A stretch of DNA of 48,294 nucleotides from Lentisphaerae bacterium RIFOXYA12_64_32 (GCA_001803235.1 MHBL01000297.1:1-48294), one strand, 5' to 3'; shown: positions 8,777 to 22,111, numbered from the stretch's first letter. Made by a program: numbers and translations. The notes: generated by a model not told the origin, from the sequence alone.

Positions 8777-9301
8777 ATGAAGAACCACCTCACCAGAAAC
8801 GCTCTGCGGCTGCCAGCGGTCCTGACGCTGGCAGCCGCCTTTGCGGCGCCTTGGACCGGCGCCGCACCCGCGGCGAAACCCGAGACGGCGAAAGCCGCCC
8901 CTGCGCCCCAGGTCAAAACCTTGACCCCGGACGATGTCACCCGCGACCTCGTCACCCGCCTGCAAGGGGCAAAGATGCCGTGGCAGTTCTACCAGCAGTA
9001 CGTCCAGACCTACACGGGCTACGCCACCGAGTGGCGCGCCAAGATCACGGACAAGACCCCCGAACCCACGGCACGCCGCTACCAGGCCATGGCCGAGTAT
9101 TATGAAGACATTGCCAAGACCTTGGAAGGCATGACCGGTGTCCAGAAGACCATGGACCAGATCCGGCTGAACAACGGCACCACGGTCCCCCTGGACAAAA
9201 AGAGCGACACATTCGCACAGGCCAGGGACGACCACGAAAACATGACCGCCGCCCTGATCCAGAAACTGCGGACCCCACCGGGGAGAGTGAAGAAGAACTG
9301 A
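8777..9301 (+). CDS. Small secreted protein of cassette A, unknown function
   Basis: 174 aa. A Sec-type signal peptide (basic start, hydrophobic LPAVLTLAAAFAAPW, then AAPAA) is followed by an Ala/Lys/Pro-rich linker and a helical, Tyr- and Gln-rich body (WQFYQQYVQTYTGYATEWR). No family was recognised. It starts 33 bp after the pilin-like gene, with purine-rich GAGAGAGGGAGAG before the ATG, so it is almost certainly co-transcribed. A remnant of a homologue survives downstream of the paralogous pilin-like gene (17500-17574), which shows the pair was once a unit. A periplasmic partner or chaperone of the large protein is a reasonable guess from context only. Confidence 0.75.
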   Translation: MKNHLTRNALRLPAVLTLAAAFAAPWTGAAPAAKPETAKAAPAPQVKTLTPDDVTRDLVTRLQGAKMPWQFYQQYVQTYTGYATEWRAKITDKTPEPTARRYQAMAEYYEDIAKTLEGMTGVQKTMDQIRLNNGTTVPLDKKSDTFAQARDDHENMTAALIQKLRTPPGRVKKN

Positions 9302-9302
9302 T

Positions 9303-9482
9303 GGTCCGTCCTCCGGGATCCCGTCGCCGGAAGAGGCTGCCGGCACGGGATCCCCTCTTAAAGGTCCGTCCTCCGGGATCCCGTCGCCGGAAGAGGCTGC
9401 CGGCACGGGATCCCCTCTTAAAGGTCCGTCCTCCGGGGTCCCGTCGCCGGAAGAGGCTGCCGGCACGGGACCCCCTCTTTTT
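9303..9482 (+). repeat. Three tandem 60-bp terminator-hairpin repeats
   Basis: Exact 60-bp period (9303, 9363, 9423). Each unit forms a long hairpin, with GGGATCCCGT and GCCGG pairing with CCGGC and ACGGGATCCC. Only the third unit ends in a T-run (9476-9482), giving a good intrinsic terminator at 9435-9482; the first two end CCTCTTAAAG. In the third copy GATCCC has become GGTCCC and the opposite arm GGGATC has become GGGACC, a compensatory change. A fourth, single copy lies at 17598-17644. Confidence 0.85.
9435..9482 (+). terminator. Intrinsic terminator of cassette A
   Basis: GGGGTCCCGT (9435-9444) pairs with ACGGGACCCC (9465-9474), and an inner GCCGG/CCGGC stem extends it. CTCTTTTT follows. 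It is the last of three tandem hairpins and the only one with a T-run. Confidence 0.8.
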
Positions 9483-9514
9483 CCCGACTTGTGCGGGCAA
9501 GGCATCCGCGCATC

Positions 9515-9666
9515 CCGGGCGGCAGACCGCCCGGTCATACCAAAGTGAAACTGGCAACGACGCTTCCAGAGCCCGCGAGGACGCGGGCGCTCCAAGTCAG
9601 ACCCCGTGCCAGACCCTGGAGCGCCCGCGTCCTCGCGGGCTCTGGACTCCTTCAGTTTCATGGGAG
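9515..9666. repeat. REP-type foldback element, copy 1
   Basis: A palindrome CCGGGCGG-caga-CCGCCCGG (9515-9534) precedes a foldback block. 'gtgaaactgg' near 9545 and 'cagtttcatg' near 9653 are inverted ends. Inside are two opposed hairpins, GCCCGCGAGGACGCGGGC (9571-9588) and its reverse complement (about 9623-9640). A closely similar block with the same ends and both hairpins lies at 41388-41520. Single copies of the hairpin occur at 34252, 36513, 36605 and 38989. This resembles bacterial BIME/REP organisation. Confidence 0.75.
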
Positions 9667-9744
9667 AGGGCAGGGGCCGGGCCCTGGGTGACAGAATGCA
9701 CCTGTTCGTCGTGGCTCGCCGCGCCGGATGGTCCGCGGAGCGGG

Positions 9745-9865
9745 CAGTGGCGCGGGGCCGCCGGGACCGCGGCAGGGTGCTCGGGTCCGTCCCGGACCGA
9801 GATCCTCGGCCGGAGACCGGCCTGAGCACCCCGCTTCGGCGCGGGACGCGCCGAGCCACCCGACG
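9745..9865 (+). repeat. Dispersed structured intergenic repeat, copy 2
   Basis: Begins AGTGGCGCGGGGCC and shares with the other copies the GGGACCGC block, a central stem (here CGGGTCCG-tcc-CGGACCG) and the distal block 'cttcggcgcgggacgcgccgagccacc'. It lies between the convergent ends of the small secreted gene and the minus-strand gene ending at 9886, in the same orientation as the gene to its left. Confidence 0.75.
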
Positions 9866-9885
9866 CATCAAGAGCGGTCCCGCGG

Positions 9886-12765
9886 TTACCTGCCGCTGCC
9901 GCGCCGCGAACGCACGTCTTCCAGGGCCCGACTCACGGCATCCGAGTCATACTTGAGGCGCCTCGCCTGTTCGAGATTGGCTTTGGCCCTGTCCATGTCG
10001 CCCAGCGCCGCGGCCGCCAGTCCGCGGTAGTAGTAGGCGGCGCCCTCCGCCGGGCTGATGGCAATGGCCTGGTCCAGCGCATCCGCCGCGGCGCGGTAGC
10101 GGCCCATCTTGGAGTAGACGCGTCCCAGCCGATACGGCACGTCCCCATCGGTGGGATCGACCGCCCGTTCCTGGCCATACTCTGCCAACGCCTGCTCGAA
10201 CTTACCCAACCGCTCGTAGCAGGATCCAAGGTTGAAATGCGCATTGTTCCGCTTCGGGTTGAGTTCGAGCGCCTTGCCGAATTCCTCGATAGCGGCCCTG
10301 TCCTGGCCGGCGCGCATCGCCTCCATGCCTGCCTCGTGATACGCGTCGGCGGCGTTCGCGGAGTCGGCGCGCGCCGCGAGGTACCGGGCCTTTCCCACCT
10401 TGAACCGCGCCTCGAACCCCTGCGTCTCTTCCGCCGCCAGTTCCTTCCAGCGCCGCGAAATCGCGGATGGCCCATGCAGGACCTCGTTGTAGATGGTGAA
10501 ATCGACCGCGTCGAACGCCATGGTGGGCGCCAGGGCAGACTCGACTTGCGTGATGTCCATGTGCTCCTGAATGCGACGCTTGAAGTCGTCGATCCCGCGT
10601 TTGCGCAGGCGCGCGATCTCGAATTCCAGCGCCGGGAAATCCAGCGTGTTGACCGGGGCGTCGATCCCTTGCACCACGTCGTAGGCCCGCGTCGTGAGCA
10701 GCGCGTACGGCATCCAGTCCGTACGCAGGCCGTTTTCTTTCCACAAGAAATCCGTCAGCAACCGATTCTCGGCCACCAACTTGGCGTTCCGCACCGTGAG
10801 CGGCTGCCGCGCGCAGAGAAGCAGGTAGTAGGTGGACTGAATGCAGGCGATCGAACAGTTGCTGAAGGACTGCTGCAACGTCTTCAGAATGATGTTCAGT
10901 CCGTTGTCGCCCACGCGGGAATCCACCCACGTCATGTACACCCCGTCGGGCGTCAGCCGCTGCTGCACCGACTCGAAGAAGTCGTGCGTGTAGAGCTTCG
11001 ACGAGCTGAAGTACAACGGTGTCGTCACGGTGTTGACGATCAGCGAGTATGTCTCCCGCGAAGCCTTGGTGTAGTGAATCGCGTCGTCCACAACGATGTT
11101 CACGTGCGGCCGGCGCGACTCGATGTCGAAGTTCCAATCCTTCATCCGGTACAGGTTCTGGACGACGACGGGATTGATCTCGACCGCATCGACGCGGTCG
11201 AAGAGCAGGCTGACCGCCCCGCCGGTCGCACCGCTCCCCAGCCCGAGGACCAGCGCCTTGTCGGTGCGCGGCGCGTACAGCGACGCGTAGGCGCCGACGA
11301 GCTTCTCGTAGGGCGAATCCAGGCGGAAGCTGATGAAGCCGTTGATGAAGAAATACGGGCTGCCGCCCACCCAGTTGATCGCGAACGTGTCCTGGTACCC
11401 CTTGAACTTGTCGGGAAAGAGCATCCGCCCGCGCGCCCGCTTCAACTCCTCGGTCGAGTGAAAGGCCGTGTGCCCCAGATAGAGCAGGTTTTCGTCCCAC
11501 CTCATTCGGTGCAACCCGGCCATCAGCGCCATCGCCACCAACGCCGCGGCCACATACGCGGGCCGGAACTTCCAGAACACGAGCGCGCTCACGGATACGA
11601 GCGCCGCGATGACCACCACCAAGACCCCGTAGTCCAGGAATCGGTGCAGCACGAACGCCATCAGGAGGAATCCGAACGCGTTGGCCACCGATGACACGAA
11701 CAGCAGTTGCCCGGACTCGCGCGCCACGTTTTCCTGCTCCCGCAACAGCGCCGGAATCGTCGCGCCAAACGTCGCCGCGGGCAGCCCCATCGCCGCCACG
11801 ATAGCCCCAAACTTCAGCAAGACAGAGGCGAAATAACTTTCCACCGCCGACGGGTACAACTCCGCGTAGGAGCGCGCCATCCACCCGAACCCGCCCAGCA
11901 GCCACACCAGCCCGACGAGATTGGCCAGCAGCAAGGCCGGAAACCCAATCCGCCACCGCCCCGTCACCGCCGAGCCGACCGCAAGCCCCAGAAACACCAC
12001 CGCCAGCACCAGCGCAAAGGTTTCGCGGAACGGCCCCATCACGCATTCCGCCATCTTGACCATCAGCAATTGGAAGATCGCCGACGCCACACTCGCCAGC
12101 GCCAGCGCGACGAGATGATGCTTCGGAAAGCGCACCGGCGCAGTCGGCGGGGGCGCGGACTGGCGCAGGTCGGAAAACCCGAACCGCAGAGCCAGCGCGA
12201 CGACGACATTGATGGCCGCGATCGCCAGCACCGTGGCCCGAATTCCCAGGCACCGCAGCAACCAGTACTCGATCAGCAGCGCCGTCACCGCCGCGCCGAA
12301 GTTGTAGATGGTGTACGCGAGAGAGAAGACGCGCTCCGTATTCACCCGGCTCAAGTAGCCCGCGAAGAGCGGCAGACTGCACCCGATCAGAAACGACGGG
12401 GCGCTCAATAACAACAGACACATCGCCACGCTCGCGCCCAGGCTGTGCCCGAACCATCCGCCCGCCGCGTACAAGAACGAGTCCAGCGCCCGCGTCCCCA
12501 GCGCAAACGCCACGCCGCAGACACCGATCCCCGCCTCGACCGCCCAAAGGTGCCGCCACAGTCGGTGCGCGTACAAGGTCCCAAATCCTATGCCCAGCAG
12601 GAACGTGAGCAACACTGAAGCGCTCACCGCGAACTGGTCGCCAATCAGATTGCCCAGGATCCGCCCGTACAGGATTTCGTACGAAATGCCGCAGAACCCG
12701 GAAGCCAGCAGAAGAAAGACGAAGAGCGCGTTCCTGACGGGGCGCGCCGAGTTGGAGTTGTTCAT
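9886..12765 (-). CDS. Polytopic membrane protein fused to a spermidine-synthase-like fold and TPRs
   Basis: 959 aa from ATG 12765; the frame stays open to 12921, but that extension would overlap the regulatory dyad at 12904. The N-terminal half (about 15-460) is a chain of hydrophobic helices resembling the transporter-like part of fused spermidine synthases. Residues about 495-690 have a Rossmann-type methyltransferase/spermidine-synthase core: ALVLGLGSGATGG (near 502), an acidic strand-end VDAVEINP, and later LTPDGVYMTWV. The usual catalytic Asp in the 'DSSDP'-type motif is missing: the region reads SLIVNTVTTPLYFSSSKLYT. Classical aminopropyl transfer is therefore doubtful. Residues about 790-955 are four or so TPR units (AAIEEFGKALELNPKRNNAH, for example). 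Its substrate and partners are unknown. It sits between the two pilin-like cassettes on the opposite strand. Confidence 0.82.
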   Translation of the reverse strand: MNNSNSARPVRNALFVFLLLASGFCGISYEILYGRILGNLIGDQFAVSASVLLTFLLGIGFGTLYAHRLWRHLWAVEAGIGVCGVAFALGTRALDSFLYAAGGWFGHSLGASVAMCLLLLSAPSFLIGCSLPLFAGYLSRVNTERVFSLAYTIYNFGAAVTALLIEYWLLRCLGIRATVLAIAAINVVVALALRFGFSDLRQSAPPPTAPVRFPKHHLVALALASVASAIFQLLMVKMAECVMGPFRETFALVLAVVFLGLAVGSAVTGRWRIGFPALLLANLVGLVWLLGGFGWMARSYAELYPSAVESYFASVLLKFGAIVAAMGLPAATFGATIPALLREQENVARESGQLLFVSSVANAFGFLLMAFVLHRFLDYGVLVVVIAALVSVSALVFWKFRPAYVAAALVAMALMAGLHRMRWDENLLYLGHTAFHSTEELKRARGRMLFPDKFKGYQDTFAINWVGGSPYFFINGFISFRLDSPYEKLVGAYASLYAPRTDKALVLGLGSGATGGAVSLLFDRVDAVEINPVVVQNLYRMKDWNFDIESRRPHVNIVVDDAIHYTKASRETYSLIVNTVTTPLYFSSSKLYTHDFFESVQQRLTPDGVYMTWVDSRVGDNGLNIILKTLQQSFSNCSIACIQSTYYLLLCARQPLTVRNAKLVAENRLLTDFLWKENGLRTDWMPYALLTTRAYDVVQGIDAPVNTLDFPALEFEIARLRKRGIDDFKRRIQEHMDITQVESALAPTMAFDAVDFTIYNEVLHGPSAISRRWKELAAEETQGFEARFKVGKARYLAARADSANAADAYHEAGMEAMRAGQDRAAIEEFGKALELNPKRNNAHFNLGSCYERLGKFEQALAEYGQERAVDPTDGDVPYRLGRVYSKMGRYRAAADALDQAIAISPAEGAAYYYRGLAAAALGDMDRAKANLEQARRLKYDSDAVSRALEDVRSRRGSGR

Positions 12766-12903
12766 CGAATCGCCATGGGCAGTGTCCGCGGCCCTGGTTT
12801 CCCGTCCTCGCAACGGCCGCACGGCAAAAAGTAGTGCGAAGACTGGGGAAATGCAAGAACCGGCGAACGGCAGCGTCACATCTGCGGTCCCGGCCAAGAT
12901 GCC
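12766..12903. other. Leader of the minus-strand membrane/TPR gene
   Basis: About 140 bp between ATG 12765 and the first dyad of cassette B. No clear Shine-Dalgarno sequence or promoter was recognised for the minus-strand gene. The frame is open through here, so an upstream start cannot be excluded. Confidence 0.35.
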
Positions 12904-12920
12904 TGTCATGTTTCTTGACA
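12904..12920. promoter_or_regulatory. Upstream activator-type dyad B1
   Basis: TGTCATGTTTCTTGACA, one mismatch from a perfect dyad. It is the counterpart of the site at 4587 and again lies exactly 87 bp before its partner (12991). Confidence 0.68.
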
Positions 12921-12990
12921 TCGCTCATTTTCGGTCATATGCCAGAATAGCTTGCCTACCAGTTAGTTACGTTCAAGTACGTCGGTTAGG

Positions 12991-13007
12991 TGTCAAGTTT
13001 CTTGACA
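12991..13007. promoter_or_regulatory. Upstream activator-type dyad B2
   Basis: TGTCAAGTTTCTTGACA, a perfect 7-bp inverted repeat with a 3-bp centre. It differs at one position from site A2 at 4674. It lies about 190 bp upstream of the sigma-54 promoter of cassette B. Confidence 0.75.
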
Positions 13008-13192
13008 GGCCTTTCGCGCTGTTCCCTGGCACGGCGCCGAGCTACCGGTCTCTTTTCTCGATCTGCGCAAAGGGAACCCCGTCTGGAGCGCTGAAGGTGC
13101 GATCGGCAGGCGCGCCTGCCGTGCGCCGTTGGGCTGTAACGCCCGCCTCGCGGGTTGATTGCCGCGGTCCCGCAAGTCGCCTCTGGCTAACC

Positions 13193-13209
13193 TGGCACGC
13201 CGCCTGCTA
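13193..13209 (+). promoter_or_regulatory. Sigma-54 (-24/-12) promoter of cassette B
   Basis: CTGGCACGCCGCCTGCTAA has GG (13194-13195) and GC (13206-13207) separated by exactly 10 bp and a perfect TGGCACG -24 element. The expected start of transcription falls near 13218. The leader to the start codon at 13455 would be about 240 nt. Confidence 0.75.
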
Positions 13210-13211
13210 AG

Positions 13212-13241
13212 TACCACAACGTGGTAGCACCACAATGTGGT
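13212..13241. promoter_or_regulatory. Two tandem dyads at the expected transcription start
   Basis: TACCACAACGTGGTA (13212-13226) and ACCACAATGTGGT (13229-13241) are two near-identical palindromes with centres 16 bp apart. They lie right at the predicted start point of the sigma-54 promoter. They could be a repressor operator, or form a 5' hairpin in the transcript. Cassette A shows no equivalent. Confidence 0.5.
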
Positions 13242-13454
13242 ACTTCTGCCGCACAGGGTTAAGGCAGGTGCGGCCAGGAAAGGCAAAAGCGAGGCAACGC
13301 AACATGGACGTCCAACCGGATTCCGCGACAATAGGAAATGCGCCTTCGCTCGGCAGGTGAAGGCGATGGGCGGGAATCCCGCTCCAAGTACTTCTCAGGA
13401 AACAAGGGCACAAGAGAGCAAACCACAGAACAGAAAGGGCAGAAGGTGGGAAAC

Positions 13455-17429
<3,975 letters not shown>

Positions 17430-17459
17430 GCAGCGTCGGGGACGTCGCGTCACGACTGT

Positions 17460-17495
17460 GACGCCCTGCGCGGGGAACGCCACGCGCAGGGCGTC
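17460..17495. repeat. Perfect 13-bp stem hairpin
   Basis: GACGCCCTGCGCG (17460-17472) pairs with CGCGCAGGGCGTC (17483-17495) across a 10-nt loop, 31 nt after the stop of the pilin-like gene. There is no T-run, so it may stabilise the 3' end or be a repeat, not a terminator. Confidence 0.65.
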
Positions 17496-17499
17496 CTGA

Positions 17500-17574
17500 T
17501 GTAACTTCGGAAACCGGGTCGCCGCGCTCATCGGAAGACCGCGGAACCCACCGCGCAAGACGAAGAAGAACTGA
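17500..17574 (+). pseudogene. 3' remnant of a second small secreted-protein gene
   Basis: The codons from 17521 to the stop at 17572-17574 read AALIGRPRNPPRKTKKN, matching the C-terminus AALIQKLRTPPGRVKKN of the 174-aa protein at 8777. The preceding FGNRV corresponds to HENMT. An in-frame stop at 17497-17499 and absence of the rest show that the gene was largely deleted. It sits between the paralogous pilin-like gene and the shared hairpin terminator, exactly where an intact copy would lie. Confidence 0.78.
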
Positions 17575-17597
17575 TCCCCCCAAACAGGTCCGTCCTC

Positions 17598-17644
17598 GGG
17601 GTCCCGTCGCCGGAAGAGGCTGCCGGCACGGGACCCCTCTTTTT
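17598..17644 (+). terminator. Intrinsic terminator of cassette B
   Basis: GGGGTCCCGT (17598-17607) pairs with ACGGGACCCC (17628-17637), with an inner GCCGG/CCGGC stem and then TCTTTTT. It is almost identical to the last unit of the triple array at 9303-9482. Confidence 0.85.
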
Positions 17645-17791
17645 GTCGCAGGTTCGGTATTGCCGCCGACACCCTTTTCGCGGCGGGTCTGGCTACAAGC
17701 GCGAAACGCACCAAATGCATCAAGGTGGAAGCGGGCTGAAGCAGGGCGGGCGTGCCGCCGTCGGACGCCTGCAACCCTGTGACAGCGTGCC

Positions 17792-17808
17792 TGTCTCACC
17801 CTGAGACA
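17792..17808. promoter_or_regulatory. 17-bp dyad upstream of htpG
   Basis: TGTCTCACCCTGAGACA is a 6-bp inverted repeat of the same 17-bp length and the same outer TGTC/GACA as the cassette dyads, with a different centre. It lies about 124 bp before a candidate sigma-54 promoter. It may be a distant site of the same or a related activator. Confidence 0.4.
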
Positions 17809-17930
17809 AGCGCGCCATTATGGCACACTCGAACCGGGATTGACGGAGGTGAAGATGAGGCCACACGTGATTACTCAACTTGCTTGATACTAGTCTGTTA
17901 CGTCTTTTTCTCATCTGCGGCCGGCAATCT

Positions 17931-17947
17931 TGGCACATTGAATGCTA
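17931..17947 (+). promoter_or_regulatory. Candidate sigma-54 promoter of htpG
   Basis: TTGGCACATTGAATGCTAG has GG (17932-17933) and GC (17944-17945) separated by exactly 10 bp. The -24 half TGGCAC is perfect; the -12 half is ATGC instead of TTGC. It lies about 135 bp before the htpG start. No CIRCE element was found nearby. Confidence 0.5.
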
Positions 17948-18081
17948 GGTGTAATGCGCACGGATTAGTGGAATCATCGTTCCCGCTGGAATAGGTGCGT
18001 CGGTTTGAAACGAGTGTGATGGCTCTGACCGTATGGCGATCGCGCCAGCGTCGGTTCCTGATTGGATTCGGAATGGAGATC

Positions 18082-20046
18082 ATGTCAGCAAAGAAGCAAC
18101 GCAAATTCAAGACCGAGGTTCAGCAACTGCTGGACTTGGTCATTCACTCCTTATATTCCAATAAGGACATTTTCCTCCGCGAACTCATTTCAAACGCCTC
18201 CGATGCCGTAGACCGGGCGCGGTTCGAGTCGCTGAGCAACCAGGCGGTGGTGGAGGACGACCCCGAGTGGAAGATCAAGTTGCGCGTCGACCGTGACGCT
18301 AAGACGATTACGGTCTCGGACAACGGGATTGGCATGTCCGAGGAGGAGGTGGAGGCCAACATCGGAACCATCGCCAACAGCGGCACGCGCCGGTTCCTCG
18401 CCGAACTGCGTGATCGCAAGGGCGCGATTCCGCCGGAACTCATCGGCCAGTTCGGCGTCGGTTTTTACTCCTCGTTCATGCTGGCGGACAAGGTGACCGT
18501 ACTGACACGCCGAGCCGGCGACAAAACTGCCGGCACGCTCTGGGAATCCGATGGTTCAGGGTCGTACACCCTCCAGTCGGCGCCCCGGGAGAAGCGCGGC
18601 ACGGACGTCACGCTGCATCTCAAGCCTGACATGGAAGAATACCTCGACGAGTGGAAGATCCGCAAGATCGTCAAGCAGTTTTCGGACTTTGTCGAGCACC
18701 CGATCACCATGGACGTCCGGCACGAGGAGACGCCCCGCGATGCGGACGGCAAGCCGGTCGAGGGCGCGAAGCCGGAAGTGACCGTCAAAGAAGAGACACT
18801 GAACAGCCAGAAGGCGATCTGGCAACGGTCACGCGCGGAGGTGAAGGAAGAGGAATACAAGGAATTCTATAAGCACATCAGCCACGATTTCCAGGACCCG
18901 CTCGAGGTCATTCACTGGAACGCGGAAGGCAAGACGGAGTTCCGCGCGTTGCTCTACATCCCGCAGCGGACGCCGTTCGACTTCCTGCTTCCCGACGCGC
19001 GCCACAGCGGCCTGCATCTCTACGTGAAGCGCGTGTTCATCACGGAGAAGTGCGAGGAACTCCTGCCGTCCTACCTGCGGTTCCTGCGCGGCGTCGTGGA
19101 CTCGTCGGACCTGCCCTTGAACGTTTCCCGCGAGATCCTGCAGGAAGACCGCCTGATCCGCCTGATTCGCAGCAACCTGATAACCAAGGTGCTCGGGGTG
19201 CTGGCCGACATGATGCAGAAGAACCGCGACAAGTATGTCGGGTTCTGGAAGCAGTTCGGTCCCGTCCTGAAGGAAGGCGTTCACCTGGACTTCGCCAACC
19301 GCGAGAAACTGCAGGAACTGCTGGTGTTCCGTTCCACCAAGACGGGGGACGACGGGTTCGTGTCGCTGGCCGAGTACGTGCAGCGCATGCCCGAGAAGCA
19401 GAAAGAGATCTACTACATTTCCGGCGACGCTCCAGACACCCTGGCCCAGTCACCGCACCTGGAGGCGTTCCGCAATCGCGACGTCGAAGTGCTGTTCATG
19501 ACCGACCCGATCGATGACTGGGTCGTGCAGGGCCTGAATACGTACAAGGACAAACCGTTGCGCTCTGCCGCGCAGGGCAGCGTGAACCTCGGCGAGGATG
19601 ACACGGCCGCCAGCCAGGAGTCACGCCAAAAGGCCGAAGCCGACTGCAAAGACCTGGTGGCACACCTCAAGAAGGCCCTCAGCGAGAAGGTCAAGGACGT
19701 GCGAGTCTCGCAACGCCTGACCGAGAGCGCCTGCTGCCTGGTCCTGGACGAGCACGCCCCCGGCGTGCACATGGAACGGATCATGAAAGCGATGCACCAG
19801 GACATGCCCCCGGCGCGACGGGTCCTGGAGGTAAACCCCGCGCATCCCTTGGTCGCCGGCATGCGGGCCCTGCTCGCAAAGGCCAGCGACCATCCCAAAC
19901 TGGCCGAGTACGCCGAACTGTTGTTTGACCAGGCCCTGCTCACCGCCGGACTGCCGCTGACGGACCCGCTCAGTTTCACGCGGCGCGTCAGCAGCTTGAT
20001 GGCCGGCGAGGTGACCGGGCTGGCGGGTGGAGCCTCGAGTGGGTGA
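18082..20046 (+). CDS. htpG: Chaperone HtpG (Hsp90)
   Basis: ATP-dependent cytosolic chaperone that remodels client proteins; 654 aa from ATG 18082 (MSAKKQRKFKTEVQQLLDLV). An open extension to 17995 has no Hsp90 similarity. The N-terminal GHKL ATPase domain shows ELISNASDAVDRARFE, DNGIGMSEEEVE and IGQFGVGFYSSFM, all intact. The middle domain carries the catalytic-loop Arg region (LPLNVSREILQED). The C-terminal dimerisation domain is present. Length is near the usual 620-650 aa. GGAG lies close to the ATG, so an in-frame ATG 9 bp upstream is a possible alternative. It precedes groES-groEL and forms a chaperone block. The upstream region carries a candidate sigma-54 promoter and a dyad. Confidence 0.96.
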   Translation: MSAKKQRKFKTEVQQLLDLVIHSLYSNKDIFLRELISNASDAVDRARFESLSNQAVVEDDPEWKIKLRVDRDAKTITVSDNGIGMSEEEVEANIGTIANSGTRRFLAELRDRKGAIPPELIGQFGVGFYSSFMLADKVTVLTRRAGDKTAGTLWESDGSGSYTLQSAPREKRGTDVTLHLKPDMEEYLDEWKIRKIVKQFSDFVEHPITMDVRHEETPRDADGKPVEGAKPEVTVKEETLNSQKAIWQRSRAEVKEEEYKEFYKHISHDFQDPLEVIHWNAEGKTEFRALLYIPQRTPFDFLLPDARHSGLHLYVKRVFITEKCEELLPSYLRFLRGVVDSSDLPLNVSREILQEDRLIRLIRSNLITKVLGVLADMMQKNRDKYVGFWKQFGPVLKEGVHLDFANREKLQELLVFRSTKTGDDGFVSLAEYVQRMPEKQKEIYYISGDAPDTLAQSPHLEAFRNRDVEVLFMTDPIDDWVVQGLNTYKDKPLRSAAQGSVNLGEDDTAASQESRQKAEADCKDLVAHLKKALSEKVKDVRVSQRLTESACCLVLDEHAPGVHMERIMKAMHQDMPPARRVLEVNPAHPLVAGMRALLAKASDHPKLAEYAELLFDQALLTAGLPLTDPLSFTRRVSSLMAGEVTGLAGGASSG

Positions 20047-20124
20047 GTCACTGGCCTACGGGGGCACCGAGTCATTGAGTCCAGGGAACCGTACCTAATG
20101 GCAAAGCGAAAGGAGGACCGTAGT

Positions 20125-20421
20125 ATGGCAGCATTGAAGGTCAAACCGTTGGGAGATCGCGTCCTGGTCGAACCGCTTGAGGATGAGCAAATCACCAAGG
20201 GTGGCATCATCATCCCGGACAGTGCAAAGGAGAAGCCGCAGCGCGCCAAGGTGATCGCCTTGGGGACAGGCAAGCGCGACGACGATGGCAAGAAGATCCC
20301 GTTTGAGGTCAAGGTGGGCGACGTGATCCTGATGACCAAATACGGCGGCACCGAAGTGAAGATGAACGACAAGGAATACAAGATTCTCAGTTCGGGCGAC
20401 ATTCTGGCTGTGCTCGACTGA
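20125..20421 (+). CDS. groS: Co-chaperonin GroES
   Basis: 98-aa lid subunit of the GroEL chaperonin. The sequence runs MAALKVKPLGDRVLVEPLED, then GGIIIPDSAKEKPQ (the mobile-loop region) and ends DILAVLD, the full family length. ATG 20125 is chosen because AAAGGAGG precedes it; an in-frame ATG at 20098 would place that Shine-Dalgarno sequence inside the gene. It is 55 bp upstream of groEL and is expected to be co-transcribed. Confidence 0.97.
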   Translation: MAALKVKPLGDRVLVEPLEDEQITKGGIIIPDSAKEKPQRAKVIALGTGKRDDDGKKIPFEVKVGDVILMTKYGGTEVKMNDKEYKILSSGDILAVLD

Positions 20422-20476
20422 CCCGATGGCGTGAAACTGACCGTTTCATCAACAAAGCAGAGAAGGAGTAGAAGGT

Positions 20477-22111
<1,635 letters not shown>

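Noticed and set aside
9303..9482. Tandem repeats considered as a CRISPR array
   Set aside because: The 60-bp units are contiguous with no unique spacers and form terminator hairpins; no cas genes nearby.
9301..9825. Possible 174-codon gene after the small secreted protein
   Set aside because: Its sequence is three copies of the terminator repeat followed by the foldback repeat.
7079..9871. Minus-strand open frame of 930 codons
   Set aside because: It crosses two plus-strand genes, the tandem terminators and dispersed repeats, and encodes direct echoes of the 60-bp repeat.
13034..13054. Second sigma-54-like match TGGCACGG near 13040
   Set aside because: The -24 half is good but GG and GC are 11 bp apart; spacing is strict, and the match at 13193 has the exact 10 bp.
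13040..13110. Possible cyclic-di-GMP-I riboswitch in the cassette B leader ('gcgcaaag')
   Set aside because: The segment lies upstream of the predicted transcription start and the conserved GEMM core is not present.
17880..18081. CIRCE (HrcA) element before htpG, and before groES at 20047-20124
   Set aside because: No TTAGCACTC-N9-GAGTGCTAA-like repeat could be found in either leader.
17995..18081. Longer HtpG start at 17995
   Set aside because: The extra 29 residues have no similarity to Hsp90 N-termini and the canonical start lies at 18082.
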